This document shows, piece after piece, positions 33,447 to 46,935 of a DNA stretch of 64,000 nucleotides. The notes beneath the pieces were generated by a model. The model saw only the letters and a list, made by a program, of their open reading frames with translations. It made no database searches and was not told where the DNA came from. The stretch's first letter is position 1; each line of letters opens with the position of its first letter. The position numbers were made by a program, and so were the translations under genes. The DNA is from Diatrype stigma (Eukaryota; Ascomycota; Sordariomycetes; Xylariales; Diatrypaceae), in contig JAKJXP020000139.1 in NCBI GenBank assembly GCA_022225965.2, positions 30,616 to 94,615 of the forward strand, written 5' to 3'.

Positions 33447-34668
33447 TCATGGGGATACCTCTCCCATCTCTGTACGAGGGATTGCTTGGTAGCCCCTATT
33501 CCCCCTCCGCCGCCTGACGCAAGCAAGGCAGCCCCAGACCAGAATGCCCACCGTCACGACTACACCCATCACGATCAGGACAATATTGTCCCCAATCCAA
33601 CTAAAGAGGTAGGTGTCCCAGTTCGTCCAGGTACCGCCAGTTGTCTGAGTGAAGAACACCCACGGGTCGGTGTTGGGCCGTCCATCCATCAAAACGCGGT
33701 GAAGCGGTTCGTAGTCATCGCCCTCAAAACCGGCAACAGTGCCATCCTTCGAAAGTAGAGAGTGGTATTTCTCCCATATCGCCGTTACATACCATTGCCC
33801 ACTCTGGTAACTAATTATGACGTAGGGTAGAATCCAATTCCACTTATAGGGAATCAGACTCTCCGTCAGAAGGTGCCAGTATGGGTGGTCGGGCTCGCCA
33901 CCCATGATATTGTTGCTGAGCGTTCCTCTGTCGCCATCCGTCGTGAAGGCTGGATAGTAAATCAAGGGGTCAAGGCTTTCGGCGCAGCCCTACCAGCCGG
34001 AGATGGGATTAGCGATATCCCGAGGAGGACGAAAGGGACAACAAGGCGAAAGCACTCACGTTGTCCAGATCGAGGTACACCCCACCATACTGTCGCAGAA
34101 GGAAGTAGCGCAAGACGTCGATCCTCTGGATGGGGAATTGATAGCTGTCGTAGGTGTCGAGGAACCATGGGTATTCGTCCTCGATGAACGTCCGCGAGTC
34201 TTCGACACCCCATAGCTATTCAGGTCGGGAACCTCAAGCGTTAGCGAACGCTATCGGAAGACTGTACCCGCCTGCCTCTCCAACGTCGAGTCGAAAGTCA
34301 AGACCTACCTTGATATCCCAGTCCGGGTTGAGGCGGACGCATGTCTCGCGGGCCGCGGCCCAATGCTCGGGCAGTGTCTTGTCCTGGGGGTCCTTCCAGT
34401 TGTGGAAGATTTGGTGGATGATCTTGGGCACGACGGGCGGCCGCGGGTCGGGCGCCGTCGTGCCGTTGTGTTCGAGGGCGATTTCGAGCTGGGATATCCG
34501 CGTGCCGGCGTGCGCGCCGAAGAGCCCGAACAGGTGCGCAAACGCCACGATGCGCGAGAAGCTGAAGACCAGCGCGACGAGCACGACGACGAGAAGTATG
34601 ACAAGGCCCCGTCGCAACCGCATTGTCGTCCGCGCCATGGCCAGCAGCGGGAATGAAGAAGACTTCAT
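33447..34668 (-). CDS. Glycosyltransferase family 32 (DXD sugar-binding) protein, 352 aa
   Basis: Exons 34309-34668, 34060-34215 and 33447-33989 join in frame; introns are 93 bp (GTAGGT...AATAG) and 70 bp (GTGAGT...GGTAG). ATG 34668 gives MKSSSFPLLAMARTTMRLRR, then a signal-anchor helix (LVILLVVVLVALVFSFS). GT32 features follow: VPKIIHQIFHNWKDP, LPEHWAAARETCVRLNPDWD, IDVLRYFLLRQYGGVYLDLD with DXD at about residues 170-172, and GGEPDHPYWHLL. A second helix near the C-terminus (NIVLIVMGVVVTVGILVWG) ends in a basic tail. The nearest functional relatives are the yeast Sur1/Csh1 mannosyl-inositol-phosphorylceramide synthase catalytic subunits and Och1, acting in the Golgi; specificity here is inferred. 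Confidence 0.85.
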
Positions 34669-37600
34669 CCTTCCTCGTTCTTCGGAACCGCGCGGTTTCT
34701 CAATAAAAGTCGAGGACAGAGACAGTCGAGAGTCTGGTAGCGATCGAGTGCGCCCCGGCGGACAACTAACCAACTACAAGATGCGGTTCATTCAAGTGGC
34801 GATGTCGATGTCGATGACGGTGACGACGGTGGCTAGTTGGGCTGATGACGACAACACATTCATGGATGAGGCTGCTGGTAGATTGAAACTGACGCCCGGA
34901 ACAGGTATGGAAAATACGATGATTAAGAAAGGGAGGGAGTTGGCCTTGAGGTAGGTATTAAGGTATTATGCCGAGTCCAACCAAGTCAAGTCAAGTCAAG
35001 TCAAGTCAACCTTGCCGGGTGTTACGTCGGACTGGCTGACTGGCTGACTGGCCTATTAAAGGAATACAACCAATAATGCAGGATCAAACAGCGAGCGGCG
35101 TAGCAGGTCGGCAGGTTGGCGATAGGCACAACTCGGGTATTTGAACCATCTGCTTTTTAAGATTTAGGGCGTCTTGCGCGGCCGCTTGAGTCTCCCGAGG
35201 TCCTCATTAGCGGGCATGTTGGCAGTACCAGTACTTCGTACGCCGCTACATACATACGACACGTGCATATACCTGCTTGTAGGCAGTGAACGGCCTGCGT
35301 GCGGTTACAGGTACACAAGGGGTTGGTATTGGTCCTTCCTGCTTTCATGGCAGCCCATGGAGATGCTCGAGGGTTCCATGTATCGACTGTTGGTTTTGCT
35401 GCACGTGGGTGGCAGTGTCCGTGGTTACGGTGGAGGTACATGGTACATGATCACTCCCACCATCGAATGGTACTTACCTTATGGACGGCCTCCTTGAATG
35501 CTTAATGCTGCGGCGCCTCGGCCCCCGAAACAACATACCTACTTCATCGACCCAGCGGCCGCATCGGTTCCCCTAGCTAGACGCCCCGTCGTCATTCCTT
35601 AGGTATTTACTCATACCCACCTAGAGGCAGTGACAATCAAGGGGTTCAATTGCGGTTGCCTGGCCTCTGATTCTGCTAATGGATCATATCATAACTTTGT
35701 TCACAATTCGGAACCATAACGGACCAGCGCAACACGATTCCAGGCGTACGGATCGACCGGAAGAATGCGTTGCTATGTAGGTTCTGGTAAATACCAACAC
35801 ATGTACCTACATACCTACTGGTTAGTTGCATGCGAGATCCGAGGTTAGAGGGGCCAGCCCTAATATACACAACCTTAGGTACCTACTTAAGTACTGACTT
35901 AGCATAGCCCGTAGCTATGGCACGGGTATGCGCCGCAATGGAATCGCCGCAATGGTGCAACCAACACCAACCAGATGCTGTTGTAAGCAGCAGCTGGTGA
36001 GAATCTGTCGAAGGTATTAGGATATATATCTGGGAAAACTTCGTTGCTGAGCTTCAGTTGAGTGATCACTTGTTGCTTGATATGAACTATTCCGCGCCTT
36101 GCCGAGTCCAAGATAGGTAGGTACCTCATTTTCATATTCTAAACCATGCCAGGCATCGATATTGTATGATCTATGCTTTATGGCACCCGACTCGTTCATT
36201 TGCGGGCATGTACTCGGTACAAACCGGTAACACTAACGAAATACGCGTATTATACCTAGGTAGTAAATAGACGACGGCACCTCCCGTCTGAAATACGAGC
36301 GGGAGGTAGAAAGAGATGAAGACTGTGCATTATAAGTACACTATATACTATAGACTCACGAAGGACACATACCTAAGTAGTACACTAAATGAACTAGAGT
36401 ATAAATAATCCCGTACTTCCTGTTAGTCGTTCGTTCTCAGTTAGTTATCAATCAACCGACACCACAAGCGCCTCAACGTACGGAAAACCTGGCATGTCGA
36501 CCATGCACGCGGGAGTAACTTTTGCAAGCCCTCAAAAGCCACACGCGCCGCTGAAAAGGGGTCAAATGTAGCCCCTTGGACATCTCAGGCGAGCCAGCAG
36601 CCCGCCGCCCGCCGCCGGAGACACGAACTCCGGAATGATACAGTTCCCGTCGACGGGAACGGGCAGGGCGCGGGCAGAGTGCCCGCAGATGCCGATAGCC
36701 GGGAGAAGTTTCCTTCTGCTAATCGGAGCAGTCAGTCCTTCATCCACCACGCTATCGACGGTTTCCACCGAACTACCTCTGGTCTATTATTGGAAAGAGC
36801 CGGATCGACGCTATTGTGTAGTTTAGATTGGTACCACCTCACGCTTCCCACACCCCCGCCCAAGGGAAGGGTGGAGCCGAACAAGAGGCACTGCGTGCGG
36901 ATAGTTGCATAGACAGCTACGTTTTGCCCGGCTTTCCAGATATCTCCCAAAGATGCAAGTTAGCAAGGTTGGCAGGTTGGCAAAGTCAAGTCTAGGTCGT
37001 CGAGATGTGTGCAAAATGTAAGGGGCTCAGACTCCTGAGCAGATTAAATCATACTCTTCCATCACAGCTATAATCCCAAGGTACCTTTGCCCTGGAAGTT
37101 GGAATCCTGGGTGCATATTTGAATGCTTCCAAATAGATCCGGTTGATAAAAGGTTCGATCCAGGTAAGCAATTCCGAACCGGCTGGGGAGAGGCCTCGAG
37201 GCCAGTGGTCGCTTCCCAACTTGGCGTGACCTCGAAAGATGGCCCGAGGTAGGAAAACCATGGACTCATACTGTTGCAGGTCAGGGGCTCCATGCGGAGA
37301 AAGGAGCTTGTATTAGCTCCACCTAAGCGGTACAACTTCAATCCGAATATTCTTACTGTTCCTCCTGTATATAAACCGCCCCTCCGGCTCTAGCTTGAGG
37401 AGCTCGTATCTAGCCAGGCATTTATCACTTTTTGCTACATGCCCCATTATCTCATTGATCAGCTCAAACGTTATACTTACGTACAAGAGAAGGTCTTGAT
37501 ATTGGTGCTGTTTCCTGGGAGCCCCTGTGTTAAAGTTGTTGTCAATTTTTGTGTAGGATCAAAGTGGCAGGGCAACCTTTCGCACTGACAACAGTGTGCA

Positions 37601-38969
37601 ACCTAACCTTCCAGCATTCTTAGGAAGCCCAGAACCGTACGGACCTGTATAAGTACCCCTCACGAGCCCCTATAAGGGTCACGTAATACCATACCCGGAC
37701 AGGTATCATGGGTCTTGATCCACAAAACCAGCCACGACCGTGTAACCATACAATGAACAACGATACACTCGCGAATCTTTTCTTGGTCGCTTGCTGAGGG
37801 CAATTTAGATAGACAGCAAAGCCTGAGGCCCGAAGCAGAAATCGCGCTGAAGTAACCACAAACATTGGCATGCTAGCCAGGCGGCGGACTTGAAAAGAGA
37901 AAGTGTGACAAGGGCTTGTAAGGCTTGGAACTTATAGGACAAATCAGCTTATAATTTTGTATGGTCCCAAAGAGCCTACTAAGGACCTCATCTACGGACG
38001 TCGTTAAGGGAATCGACGACGTGTTTATATACAGCAATTATCGGTATGTATTTATACGTATTCCTTTATTTCCAGCTTTCGCCGTTATATTCGTAATGGC
38101 TATATTAGCAGGAATACATTTTAATACTTCCTGTAGAAAGGGACGGAATGCATTCCAGCAAATCCTGCAGTTGGTAATAACTACAGGTTCTGTTAGTCGG
38201 AGGTCCCCGTGTGACAACAAAATACTAGGAAACTATAGAGATCCTATGGACCCTATATATTTATTAGAGAAGGCTTCTCTTACGACTATTTAAGAGCCAA
38301 TTCCTTCCCTTATAACTTCCATAAACTCGAAGTTCATTCTGTTCCTTCCTCCGCCTTACATAGCAGCGGTTCTGTCACTCCTGGCACCAAAGCTAATGAC
38401 ACCCATGCTTCGGCATTATACAAACCGGCGCCTTATAACCTTCCAAGAAGGACCCCCTACTACCCGGGCGGGTGTATATTTTCCCTTCATATAAGTAATA
38501 CAAGTGTCGAGAATTATATCTAGAATTTATTTATCGTGAATGACGCTACAACGTAATCCGACTATAATAGCAAAATAATGATATAACCCCAATGAAATGA
38601 ATTTCGAATGATCCCTCAGTTATGTTATAAGCATATGTGGTATTTCTCGAAGAGTTTGTGATATATGGGCAATATAGAACATAGAAAACTATAGAGTCAT
38701 AACCTTCCAAATATTTTGATATAAGTAACATGAACTCCAGAGAACCAAACGCCGCATTGAGAATCTACCTCAAGTCAACCAAGAAATCGTTCAAAGTATA
38801 CCCTCGTTTTTCCTCTTATCCAATCCAGGCATTCATCCGTCCCTTTTAACACCGTATCGTAGTTCCAGCCATGATGCAATCTAATCAGCTTCCTTCAAAA
38901 CTCGGCATTGGCCATAGAGTCCCTGCCAGCAGGAGACCAATGCGAATGCGAGCAAAGGTGCCGTAAACT
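34669..38969. other. Intergenic 4.3 kb; only low-complexity repeats
   Basis: Contains a CAAGT pentamer run at about 34979-35008, a CTGGCTGA run at 35031-35052, and scattered TACCTA motifs. The frame at 37961-38293 (110 codons) and others are not protein-like. No tRNA or transposon remains recognised. Confidence 0.45.
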
Positions 38970-40073
38970 CTACGGGAAACCTTGCAGGTTATGCCGCTCT
39001 CGGTAATCCCTAAAGTTGATCCAGTAGGGGACATCATTCAGGACCTCCTGAGGCCGCTTGTACCGGCCCTCGAGCTTCTTGCGACGGTGGTTGATGAGGG
39101 CGGGCTGGCCGCACAGCTTGAACATGCACTCGTAGCGGATGGGGTGGCTGATGATGTCGCGCAGGTCGAAGACGGCGTCCCGCTCGATCCAGACCTGCTC
39201 GCCCGCCCGGGCGTACCACGCGGCCAGGGCGCGGTCCCGGATCAGGTTGCGGTCGTTGCAGTAGTACCACTGCTTCCAGAAGAGCAGCGGGCCCTCGTGC
39301 AGGATGTACCAGTTGAGCCAGGAGTTGCCCTGGAACAGGCGCTTCGCGTGGTCGTCGGCCCGGTCGAAGCTCTCCAGCCCGGTGGGGTCCCGCCCGTCCG
39401 GCCCGAAGTAGTTGCTGAGATCCGCCGTGTGGAGGTCGTAGTGCGTCTGGATCGGCTGGATCAGGAACGCGAACATCAGGTGGTACGCCTCGAGGCTCTG
39501 GATCGGGAGCCCTTCCAGGTACCGCCGCCGCCTGTCGCGGATCAGGTCCTCTCGCCGGTGCAGCATCTCGTGCGGCCTGGGCTTGGACCGCCGGAGCTTG
39601 CCGTGCCTCAGCAGGCGTCGGACTCGCTCGCGGAGCGATGTCCGGGGCTGGGGCACGTCGCTGTCGGGGAGCTTGTACACCTCTTTCGAGATGATCGAGA
39701 GCCGGTTGAGAACACACAGCCCCTCGACGACCAGGCCGCGGAGCACCTCCCCGTCCTCGTCTTCGGCGGGGATGCCGTACTCGCCAATGTACGTCTGAGG
39801 GGCCATCAGCCGAAGCCTGTCGACCAGCACGGTGGCGATGTACTTCGGGACGAGGCCCTTCAGCCACTCGAAGTCCTGGGTCGTGCCGGGACCAGCCCGG
39901 GTGAGTAGGGTGGCATCGGGAAACGAGACCCGCGCTGCGCACGGCGCGATGCTCTTCTCGTACTCCCGAGCGATGGCGTGGAGGCGGCGGTTCGTGAGGG
40001 CCAGCTGGAAGACATCGGGAACTGGCAAGAACTGGAAGATGGCGACCAGCAGCTCGTTCGGTAGGAGCAACAT
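38970..40073 (-). CDS. F-box protein, 367 aa, single exon
   Basis: The N-terminus MLLLPNELLVAIFQFLPVPD followed by VFQLALTNRRLHAIAREYEK is a clear F-box (Leu-Pro-x-Glu-Leu, then Leu and Arg positions), at residues 2-42. It would bind Skp1 and place the protein in an SCF ubiquitin ligase. The remainder is charged and helical (YYCNDRNLIRDRALAAWYAR, IISHPIRYECMFKLCGQPAL) with no WD or leucine-rich repeats. This architecture is common in large lineage-expanded fungal F-box families whose substrates are unknown. The coding strand is very G+C-rich, which keeps long antisense frames open. The downstream 38.3-38.8 kb flank is A+T-richer. Confidence 0.85.
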   Translation of the reverse strand: MLLLPNELLVAIFQFLPVPDVFQLALTNRRLHAIAREYEKSIAPCAARVSFPDATLLTRAGPGTTQDFEWLKGLVPKYIATVLVDRLRLMAPQTYIGEYGIPAEDEDGEVLRGLVVEGLCVLNRLSIISKEVYKLPDSDVPQPRTSLRERVRRLLRHGKLRRSKPRPHEMLHRREDLIRDRRRRYLEGLPIQSLEAYHLMFAFLIQPIQTHYDLHTADLSNYFGPDGRDPTGLESFDRADDHAKRLFQGNSWLNWYILHEGPLLFWKQWYYCNDRNLIRDRALAAWYARAGEQVWIERDAVFDLRDIISHPIRYECMFKLCGQPALINHRRKKLEGRYKRPQEVLNDVPYWINFRDYRERHNLQGFP

Positions 40074-43000
40074 TTTTTCACGGGGAAAAGCCAGTCGGCG
40101 GTGAAAAGCAGAAAGGGAGCAAAGACCAGGACGGGTGGGAAAGTGGAAGAGAAGAGGCGGTAAGTCGAGGATCCAGGATAGTTCATCACAACACTGCCGC
40201 CCAATCCGCCCGATATAGTTCTAGTCATATACTCCATTTCTGGCTATGCCTACCTGCCTGCCTGCCTGCCGACTCTGCATGGGCATAGCCTCTAATTGCA
40301 TGGAAGTTCGCCGCTCGCCTTGTTTCGCAAATTCGCTCAGGCCGGCGAATCGCTTAACAGCATCGCTACTGCACGTGGAAGATGTGAAGAACCTCCCGAC
40401 TTGCAGGAGACGCCGTGGAGCCTGGTGACAGCGTGACAAGGTGATGTTGTCTGTCGTGGGAACTCCCTATTAGCCAATCGTCGGCAGCTAGTTTCCTTCT
40501 TCTCCATCTTTGGGATTCGACGTGGTCAAATAGGAACTTGCTGTCTCTGACGAAACCCGCAGTCGGATGGGGTCTCAGGGATCTTGTTAGCCTCCAGCTA
40601 ACTGCTTAAGTGGTTAAGTGGTAAGTAGGTAGACGGTAGGCTAGGTTCTATGTGGCTTAGGATGTGTCGTTGCTAACCAACTAAGCCTAGCAAAGAGCTT
40701 CCTAGCCAAATGCATATAGCTCTTTAGATGCATAATTAGGATTTCTGGGACTTGGAGTCGTTTATGCCAAAACTAGCACAACTGCTGGGGTCATGAGCGA
40801 GCCCTGTATCGATGGAATATATATCGTCTCGAGGCTTTGTTCCTCATTATCATGTAAAATAAGCTCGAAACACTGGAATCCCATCCGACGGCAATAAGTT
40901 AAGTAGCTACAGCCACTAAAAAAAGATGGTAGGAGTTCCGGTGGATCCTTGCATAAAAGTTATCAATCTTGTTAGGGGGTTTCTTAACTTATACGAAGTA
41001 GTGAAAAGCAGAAAGAGGATATCGTCAATATAGGCAGTATTCAAGGGAAACAATAAATCCGCTTCTCCCATGGAAGGGAAGAGGGGAGCATCCCTCATTA
41101 TATAGAGCAGCTGGTGGATCGCTGCTAGTCTGCTGCTGCCCTTACATAATCCCATGACGAAAGTAGCAAACGCCTTAACGTTGTGTGTATTGACATGTCA
41201 TTTACTACTACTTTGCAAGTTTGCCTCATAAAATCGGATACTAGGACGATGTTGTCAGTCCCGTCCGCTCTGACAAAGACTGGTCAATCGATGTTTGTAA
41301 GCGTTCGACTGCTACTATCTGTCCAGGGCCCATCTGTTCGTACAATGGGTATGGTCAGTCCGCTTGTTTACAACTATTCTTTAGTTGGCCAGGGATCTTT
41401 CAGTTACCTATAGCATTAGGATGCCACGCCAGAAATCTGAAGCCCTCACTAGCATCTTCAACGTTTCAAAATTCGTTGCTCAACAAGGAGACTAATAGAC
41501 CGTGGGACAAGCTATGAGCTTCTTTTTCTTAAGAAGTCTCAGTGAGCACTGTGAGTGTGTACTCGGAACTAGATTTGAGCAAATGTATACATAATGGTAA
41601 GTATGACGTAGAGCTGATGCTATAGATAGTACGGGACATATAGTAGTCTAGGCAGTGACTACTTCTTGACTGGATCTGAGCTGGCGAGCTTGGGCTCTTG
41701 GAGTTGTTTATGTTGGTACAAGAAGGCTATCCTGATAGAATCGATGCCGTTTTGGTAGATGCTTCCTGGCCCTGATCTCCAATATGAGGTTCCCTTGAGT
41801 GCGACAGAACACAGTTCGAGAAGCTGGTGTCTTCCTCAAAGACCCCCACCGCCTTGAAACATTTGACCGCTCGTGGGCTGCAATGTCATGAACTGCTTAT
41901 ACAAAAAGTACCTGCCAATGATCTGCTCGCGATATAAGGGAGAGCCTAACGCATTTTCATGCGGTTGCACAATCTGGGCTCAACTGGCTCTATTATAGTC
42001 CGCCATGCTGACAATTATGTAACATAGGAAACTCCGCAATAATGCCAAGCCTGTCATTGCTGCGCCACTGACCGACACGATCGCCGCCAAAGTAACGGGA
42101 GCATGGGACACTAGATATTTATAGGTTTGCCTACCGCCTGGAGCGGCTGAACGGCAACCCACTATTTATCGGGAGGCTTCGACGATTGCCTGCCTGCGAC
42201 TCTTCCTGGCGGTAAACATACTGTTCGACACAGGCTTGCACTCGCATAATTTGCCGAATTGGTGATATTTAGGTAAGACAGATCCTATGATTACTTATCA
42301 ATGCGTGGTGGAACCGGGTCCGAGGCCCCCGAGACCTGACCAGCTGTTGCAGAAGTATCGATCGGCAGCCTGCTGCGTCAGTGAAAATGATAATTTGGGG
42401 GCTGAAATTGTCATTTTGGGGGCCAGATCGTCGCCTGGGCCCTGGTTTTACTGGCCGAAGCCGAATCATAGGCAGACCGCAGCCCTGAAAAAGTGGATTT
42501 ACGGTCATAAGTAGGATGTAACGTAGGGCTTACGCCAAGCGTAGTGCGGTCTTCCTATATAGAAACTATAACACTGGGGTTGAGGAAGAGAGGCCCGATG
42601 ATTGGCTATGACCCAGATCGAAGGATCATACGAAATGCATGTGGAAACTACCTTGTGAGAAGTTTATCCTGTGCGATGTGGAGAAAGCATGGACAAGATG
42701 CGGCTATAAGTGCTTTTTGTCTATACAATATCCGTAGCCAAGCAGCCAAGCAGCTAAGACTGGGTAGGTAGGAAAGTCACACAGAACAAGCAGAGCCATG
42801 ATGGGAGAACATTCAGACGTGATAGGAGGTGCTACCGCCAGATCTCTTTCAGGTCGTATGGCTGACTGCTAAAAAGGAGTGTTTACTTAGTACAGGTAGG
42901 AGAGCACGATGGACTGGTCTTAGCTGGTGTTGGGGAGGAGGCCATGTGGTGCTGATCAAGTTCAACGAGATTCGTCTCAACTTCGCGTAGTGCTGATCTT

Positions 43001-43728
43001 ATAATAAGGAGAATAGTCCACATAACTAGGTCACGATAATGAATGCCTAACGGGATCGGTGATATGCCGATCACATAAGCTAACGGTACGGACACTCGCC
43101 GACGTCTGTCTTAACGCATTATTCAGCAGATTAATTTGAGAGAACCCCCTCACAACGGGAAGAAGCAAGCCCTATACAAACTCCCTGCTGTCGAATCATA
43201 GGTCAGCCCCTGGCAGGGGTGGTAAGCAAAAGTAGAGTCTGTTGCCACTACGGCTAAGTGCTGAGCCCGCCATTTGGACTCGAATCGAAACTAATGCATG
43301 CCAGTTTGGGGGAGACTTCAGGTGGTCACTTTAAATCCTGAATATCGTACCATACCGTCCCAGCGGATCTTTGAAAACGTGGCTGCGCATTACCCCCGTC
43401 ATATCCCCAAAGCACCAGCGGGGAATAGATCGAAGCAGAAGCGACGTCTCGAGTAAATCCCTGCTCTTAAGTTATTCCAGGGCATGCGGTGTATAGGCAC
43501 TGACTCGTGAGCTAGCCTTACATCTCTCAGCTTTAAAGTCAGTTTCGGAGCTGACTGATATATACTCCCATCCTCCGCTCTCGCATATCCCAGTTCGACC
43601 TGTGTTGACTCGTTTGATGACCCTCGTGCCTTTTTGTTCTATAGCCCACTGAACAACAACGGTGTATCATTATTGCTCTTTCGACAAGTGACTCCTAACA
43701 CTAGCTTCGCGCCCATCCAGCTGTCGGT
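40074..43728. other. Intergenic 3.65 kb; no gene supported
   Basis: Upstream of the F-box gene and of the Zn2Cys6 gene. It holds a TGCC tetramer run (about 40253-40270) and a two-unit imperfect repeat at about 42384-42425. A short frame at 40916-41155 (minus) contains AYIDDILFL but lacks other reverse-transcriptase motifs. Confidence 0.45.
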
Positions 43729-46021
43729 ATGCGGCAACCTCGAACGTCAAGGCGAATATTCCCGCTCGACACGGGCGCCGCCGACAAAGCGGCCGCTAAA
43801 GCGAATCAAGCATGCCAGGCATGTAAGAGGCAGGTTAGTGGATATGCAAGCCCTCGATGATACAAGAAACGATTACCCGAGCGACTTGGTAATCATGATG
43901 AACAGAAACGCAGATGTGACAAGGCTTTGCCGTCATGTAGCTTATGCATGAGGATGTCACGGCCGTGCGACTATTCGGACATTCCGCCCGCCCCGACCAC
44001 CGAAGATATCGTGACGCTTCAGCTCAAACTCTTCGAACTGGAGAGCCGGCTGAGTTGCAATGGATCTGACAGAGGCCTCGATGCTCTGGATGGCCACAGC
44101 GAATCTGTGTCGCGTTCCAGCCACACCCCGCAGCCTTTACCGATAGAGCCGTTATGGGAGGGCAGTACGTGCACGACAAGTTTCCCGTCGACGGTGTTTC
44201 TAGATAGCAGTCTGTTCATGAATTCTGGAGCATATATCCCTAGGCCATTATTCAACATTCCAGCTGTGAGTCTACATTGTTCATCAAATCACGTTGAAAG
44301 TAAAGTTTATTGTTCTTTCGTATGCCCTGCCCAAATCTGCCTTGAGGTTATTGTCTACAATAGCTCTTGAGGTATGAGCGGTGTCTAGGCCATCCCCATA
44401 TGTTGTATTTGATTCGATACGTCTACACTTGAATGTTTCTGGTTGTTCATTTATCGATTGTATACTAAAAGTGTCCAGGATATTGCCCAATGCATCGGAG
44501 ATCGAGAATCAGTCCAGCAAGCAGTCTCTGACTATTTCGACGACATACATCCATGGCTTCCGATTGTCACCAAGAAACGAATGGACCTCAACAGTCTGTC
44601 GTGGCATGGCGGTGTCGACTTACCTCTATTGTATCTGTCGATGAAGCTTATCACCTCGCAGCCGCGTGTCGGATTTGAAGCCGCGGAAAATTATCTATAC
44701 ACGGCATCAAAACGATTTTTGTCCCTTCTGGAGAGCGCAGGGACGGCATCGATACTGTATTTGCAAGCTTTGGTACTTGTGGCCCTGTACGAGTATGGCC
44801 AAGGTATTTACCCTGCTGCTTGGATGACGGTGGGTCAGTGCGTTCGATACGCCGACTTCCTAGGGTTGCCATCATATGGGGAGAGTAATGTTATTATGGG
44901 CCATTGTGTACGTACCCTCCGAATAGTGCTGCGATAAGTACCTACGGGATCTCTCAGAAGAGTCATCGAGCTTACAAACTCTCTAGGCAACCTGGATAGA
45001 AGTCGAGGAGCGGCGCAGGACCTGGTGGGCCGTTTACATCATGGACAAAATAGTGTCTCTCGGGTCTAGAAAAAGGCCTCTGTACAGCGATCCTCCGCTC
45101 AATGAAATCCTCCCCGTGGAAGATGCTGCGTGGGATCTGGGCGATATTGGCGGGGCGATCCAAGGCACGCTGTCATCTCCTTTCAGAGAGCCGCAGTCTA
45201 CGTTTGGACGGCTGTGCCAAGGATCCCTGCTCGCCTCTAGGATACTGGAGCTTTCTAAACGACTGAAGGATACTTGTGGTCTCAACTGTGGTGGACAATT
45301 CGACTATTCGGAGGTTACGAGCCTGGTCGACTCAACTCACGAGCTGAGCACATCGATACAAGCCGAAGTGGCCGCGCGACCGGCTTCGTATTTCGGCCTC
45401 ATACCTGCCCAGTGTCTCGCTTACAGCGTGATGATGAAGGCACTCAGCCTTATTTGCTCTGCGGCGGAGGCATCTACGGACACTTCGGCGAGCGGCCTAC
45501 CCCCTTCAATGGAGATGGGGATGGGAATGCATGCATGGGCTGCAGCAGGGGAGAACAACAACGTGCCATCCCTCCAACAAACGGCGGCTTATAGCGAAAG
45601 CCGGAGGAAGGCGGTATCGGAACAGGTGCGGGACCTCGCCAAGGATCTGCTGGTTATCATCGGCGGCTGCGCCGAGGGGGAGATGGTCAAGACGTCTCCC
45701 TTCGTCCTCGATGCTATGTACTCCGCCGCCACAGTGTCTCAGACTGCTTGGAAGTCTGGGGCTGGGGCTGGAAGCGATCCGAGCACAGGGGAAACGAGCC
45801 ACACAACGACGAGGGAGCTCCTCGCGCGGCTGAGCGACAGGTGGAGGCTCGGCGTCGAATATCTCAACGCGCTGGACCAGCACGGGGTGAATGCCGTGCT
45901 CGGACAGGGCTTCCCCGGCGGCAGCAACAACAGCAACAGCAGTAACGGCGGCCAGACAATACCGTTGGTCCAGTTTTCATCCTCCGCCTCTGCGGTTGCG
46001 ATGCCTGCCATCGTATGCTAA
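43729..46021 (+). CDS. Zn2Cys6 transcription factor with fungal-specific middle domain, 642 aa
   Basis: Exons 43729-43833, 43906-44265, 44479-44907 and 44987-46021 join in frame; introns are 72, 213 and 79 bp (donors GTTAGT, GTGAGT, GTACGT). ATG 43729 gives MRQPRTSRRI. The binuclear zinc cluster spans the first splice: CQACKRQKRRCDKALPSCSL then CMRMSRPC, all six cysteines with spacing C2C6C6C2C6C. A leucine-rich linker (LQLKLFELESRL) may dimerise. The fungal_trans-type region has YFDDIHPWLPIVTKKRM, MTVGQCVRYADFLGL and EVEERRRTWWAVYIMDKIVS. The C-terminus has an Asn/Ser/Gly-rich stretch. It is a nuclear DNA-binding activator or repressor; targets unknown, with no obvious cluster beside it. The 213-bp second intron is long and its acceptor (44478) is the least certain join. 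Confidence 0.85.
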
Positions 46022-46935
46022 TCGAAACCTGCGCGGCGTCGCACGGCGCACGGCAAGAGTGCAAGCTCAGCTCAGCTGGGAGCGCCGGGCTTGACTGGAA
46101 GTGCTATATGCTGTATGTAGGATATATACATGTGTGAACGTCTGATTAACCAACCTGCATTGCGATCGCGCGTTCGGAGTATAGGAGGTGGGAGATGGGT
46201 GGTACTTCCTGAGGCGCTTATATAGGGTCTCCTTATATAGTGCATCGATGATCTAGGGCATGTTGACTGGCCTTTCGAACTATATACTTGAATAGAAAGC
46301 TAATTAGAGCAATTGTGAACATTAGAATCAATCTCTCCTGAGCGGTCGTAGCCCCTACAAACCGTCCATGTCCTTTTCCTTGAGGGCATAATCAAGTTAT
46401 GTAGTTGTTTTGTTCGTATTCGTATTGCCCAGCATGAAATTGCGGCACTCTGAAAGTGACCCCCTTAGTTACGTAACACAGATAATCCATAGTCGATGCC
46501 TACATAGATATCCGCTTCTTGCATAACTCCAGCCACCAATGAAATATGGGGCGTTCTAAGGGACAACTGGGCCTCAATGAAGTCATTCCTTCCTTTTACT
46601 TGATTAGCTGATTCCTAGCTTCAAAGCTCGGAACTTTCTCAGTCCTGAACGTTTCCAAACTCGTTTTCATTCGATACACGATCCTTCTACCCAGGTACTG
46701 AAGTACTTAAGCATGACGGCCCTCAGATCGACTTACCTACCGTCACCGATATGGACAATTGCAGTTCATGATACCTCATGTTAATAATTGTCAAGGCTTC
46801 CTAGCCTGGTTTTGTAGCCGCATATGCCACATTGCCATCCATACTAATTACAGGTATCTTAACTATCCGGACTACAATATTCAAGTTACCCAGCCTACGA
46901 AAGTACATCTTGTTTTTCCACGGCTACCTTGAATA
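46022..46935. other. Intergenic, no gene seen
   Basis: Three-prime flank of the Zn2Cys6 gene and promoter side of the DUF155 gene. Nothing recognised. Confidence 0.5.

Noticed and set aside
37150..37185. GGTTCGATCCAGG, a T-arm-like string
   Set aside because: No D-arm, anticodon arm or acceptor pairing around it on either strand.
37961..38293. 110-codon plus-strand open frame
   Set aside because: Composition is not protein-like, there is no domain pattern and no neighbours to support it.
38982..39908. Long plus-strand frame opposite the F-box gene
   Set aside because: Antisense shadow kept open by high third-position G+C; the same holds for frames opposite GCN5, the oxygenase and the thioredoxin-fold gene.
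40916..41155. Minus-strand frame containing AYIDDILFL, resembling a reverse transcriptase YxDD motif
   Set aside because: No other RT block is found around it, the flanking residues do not match any retroelement class, and the region is not repetitive or RIPed in appearance.
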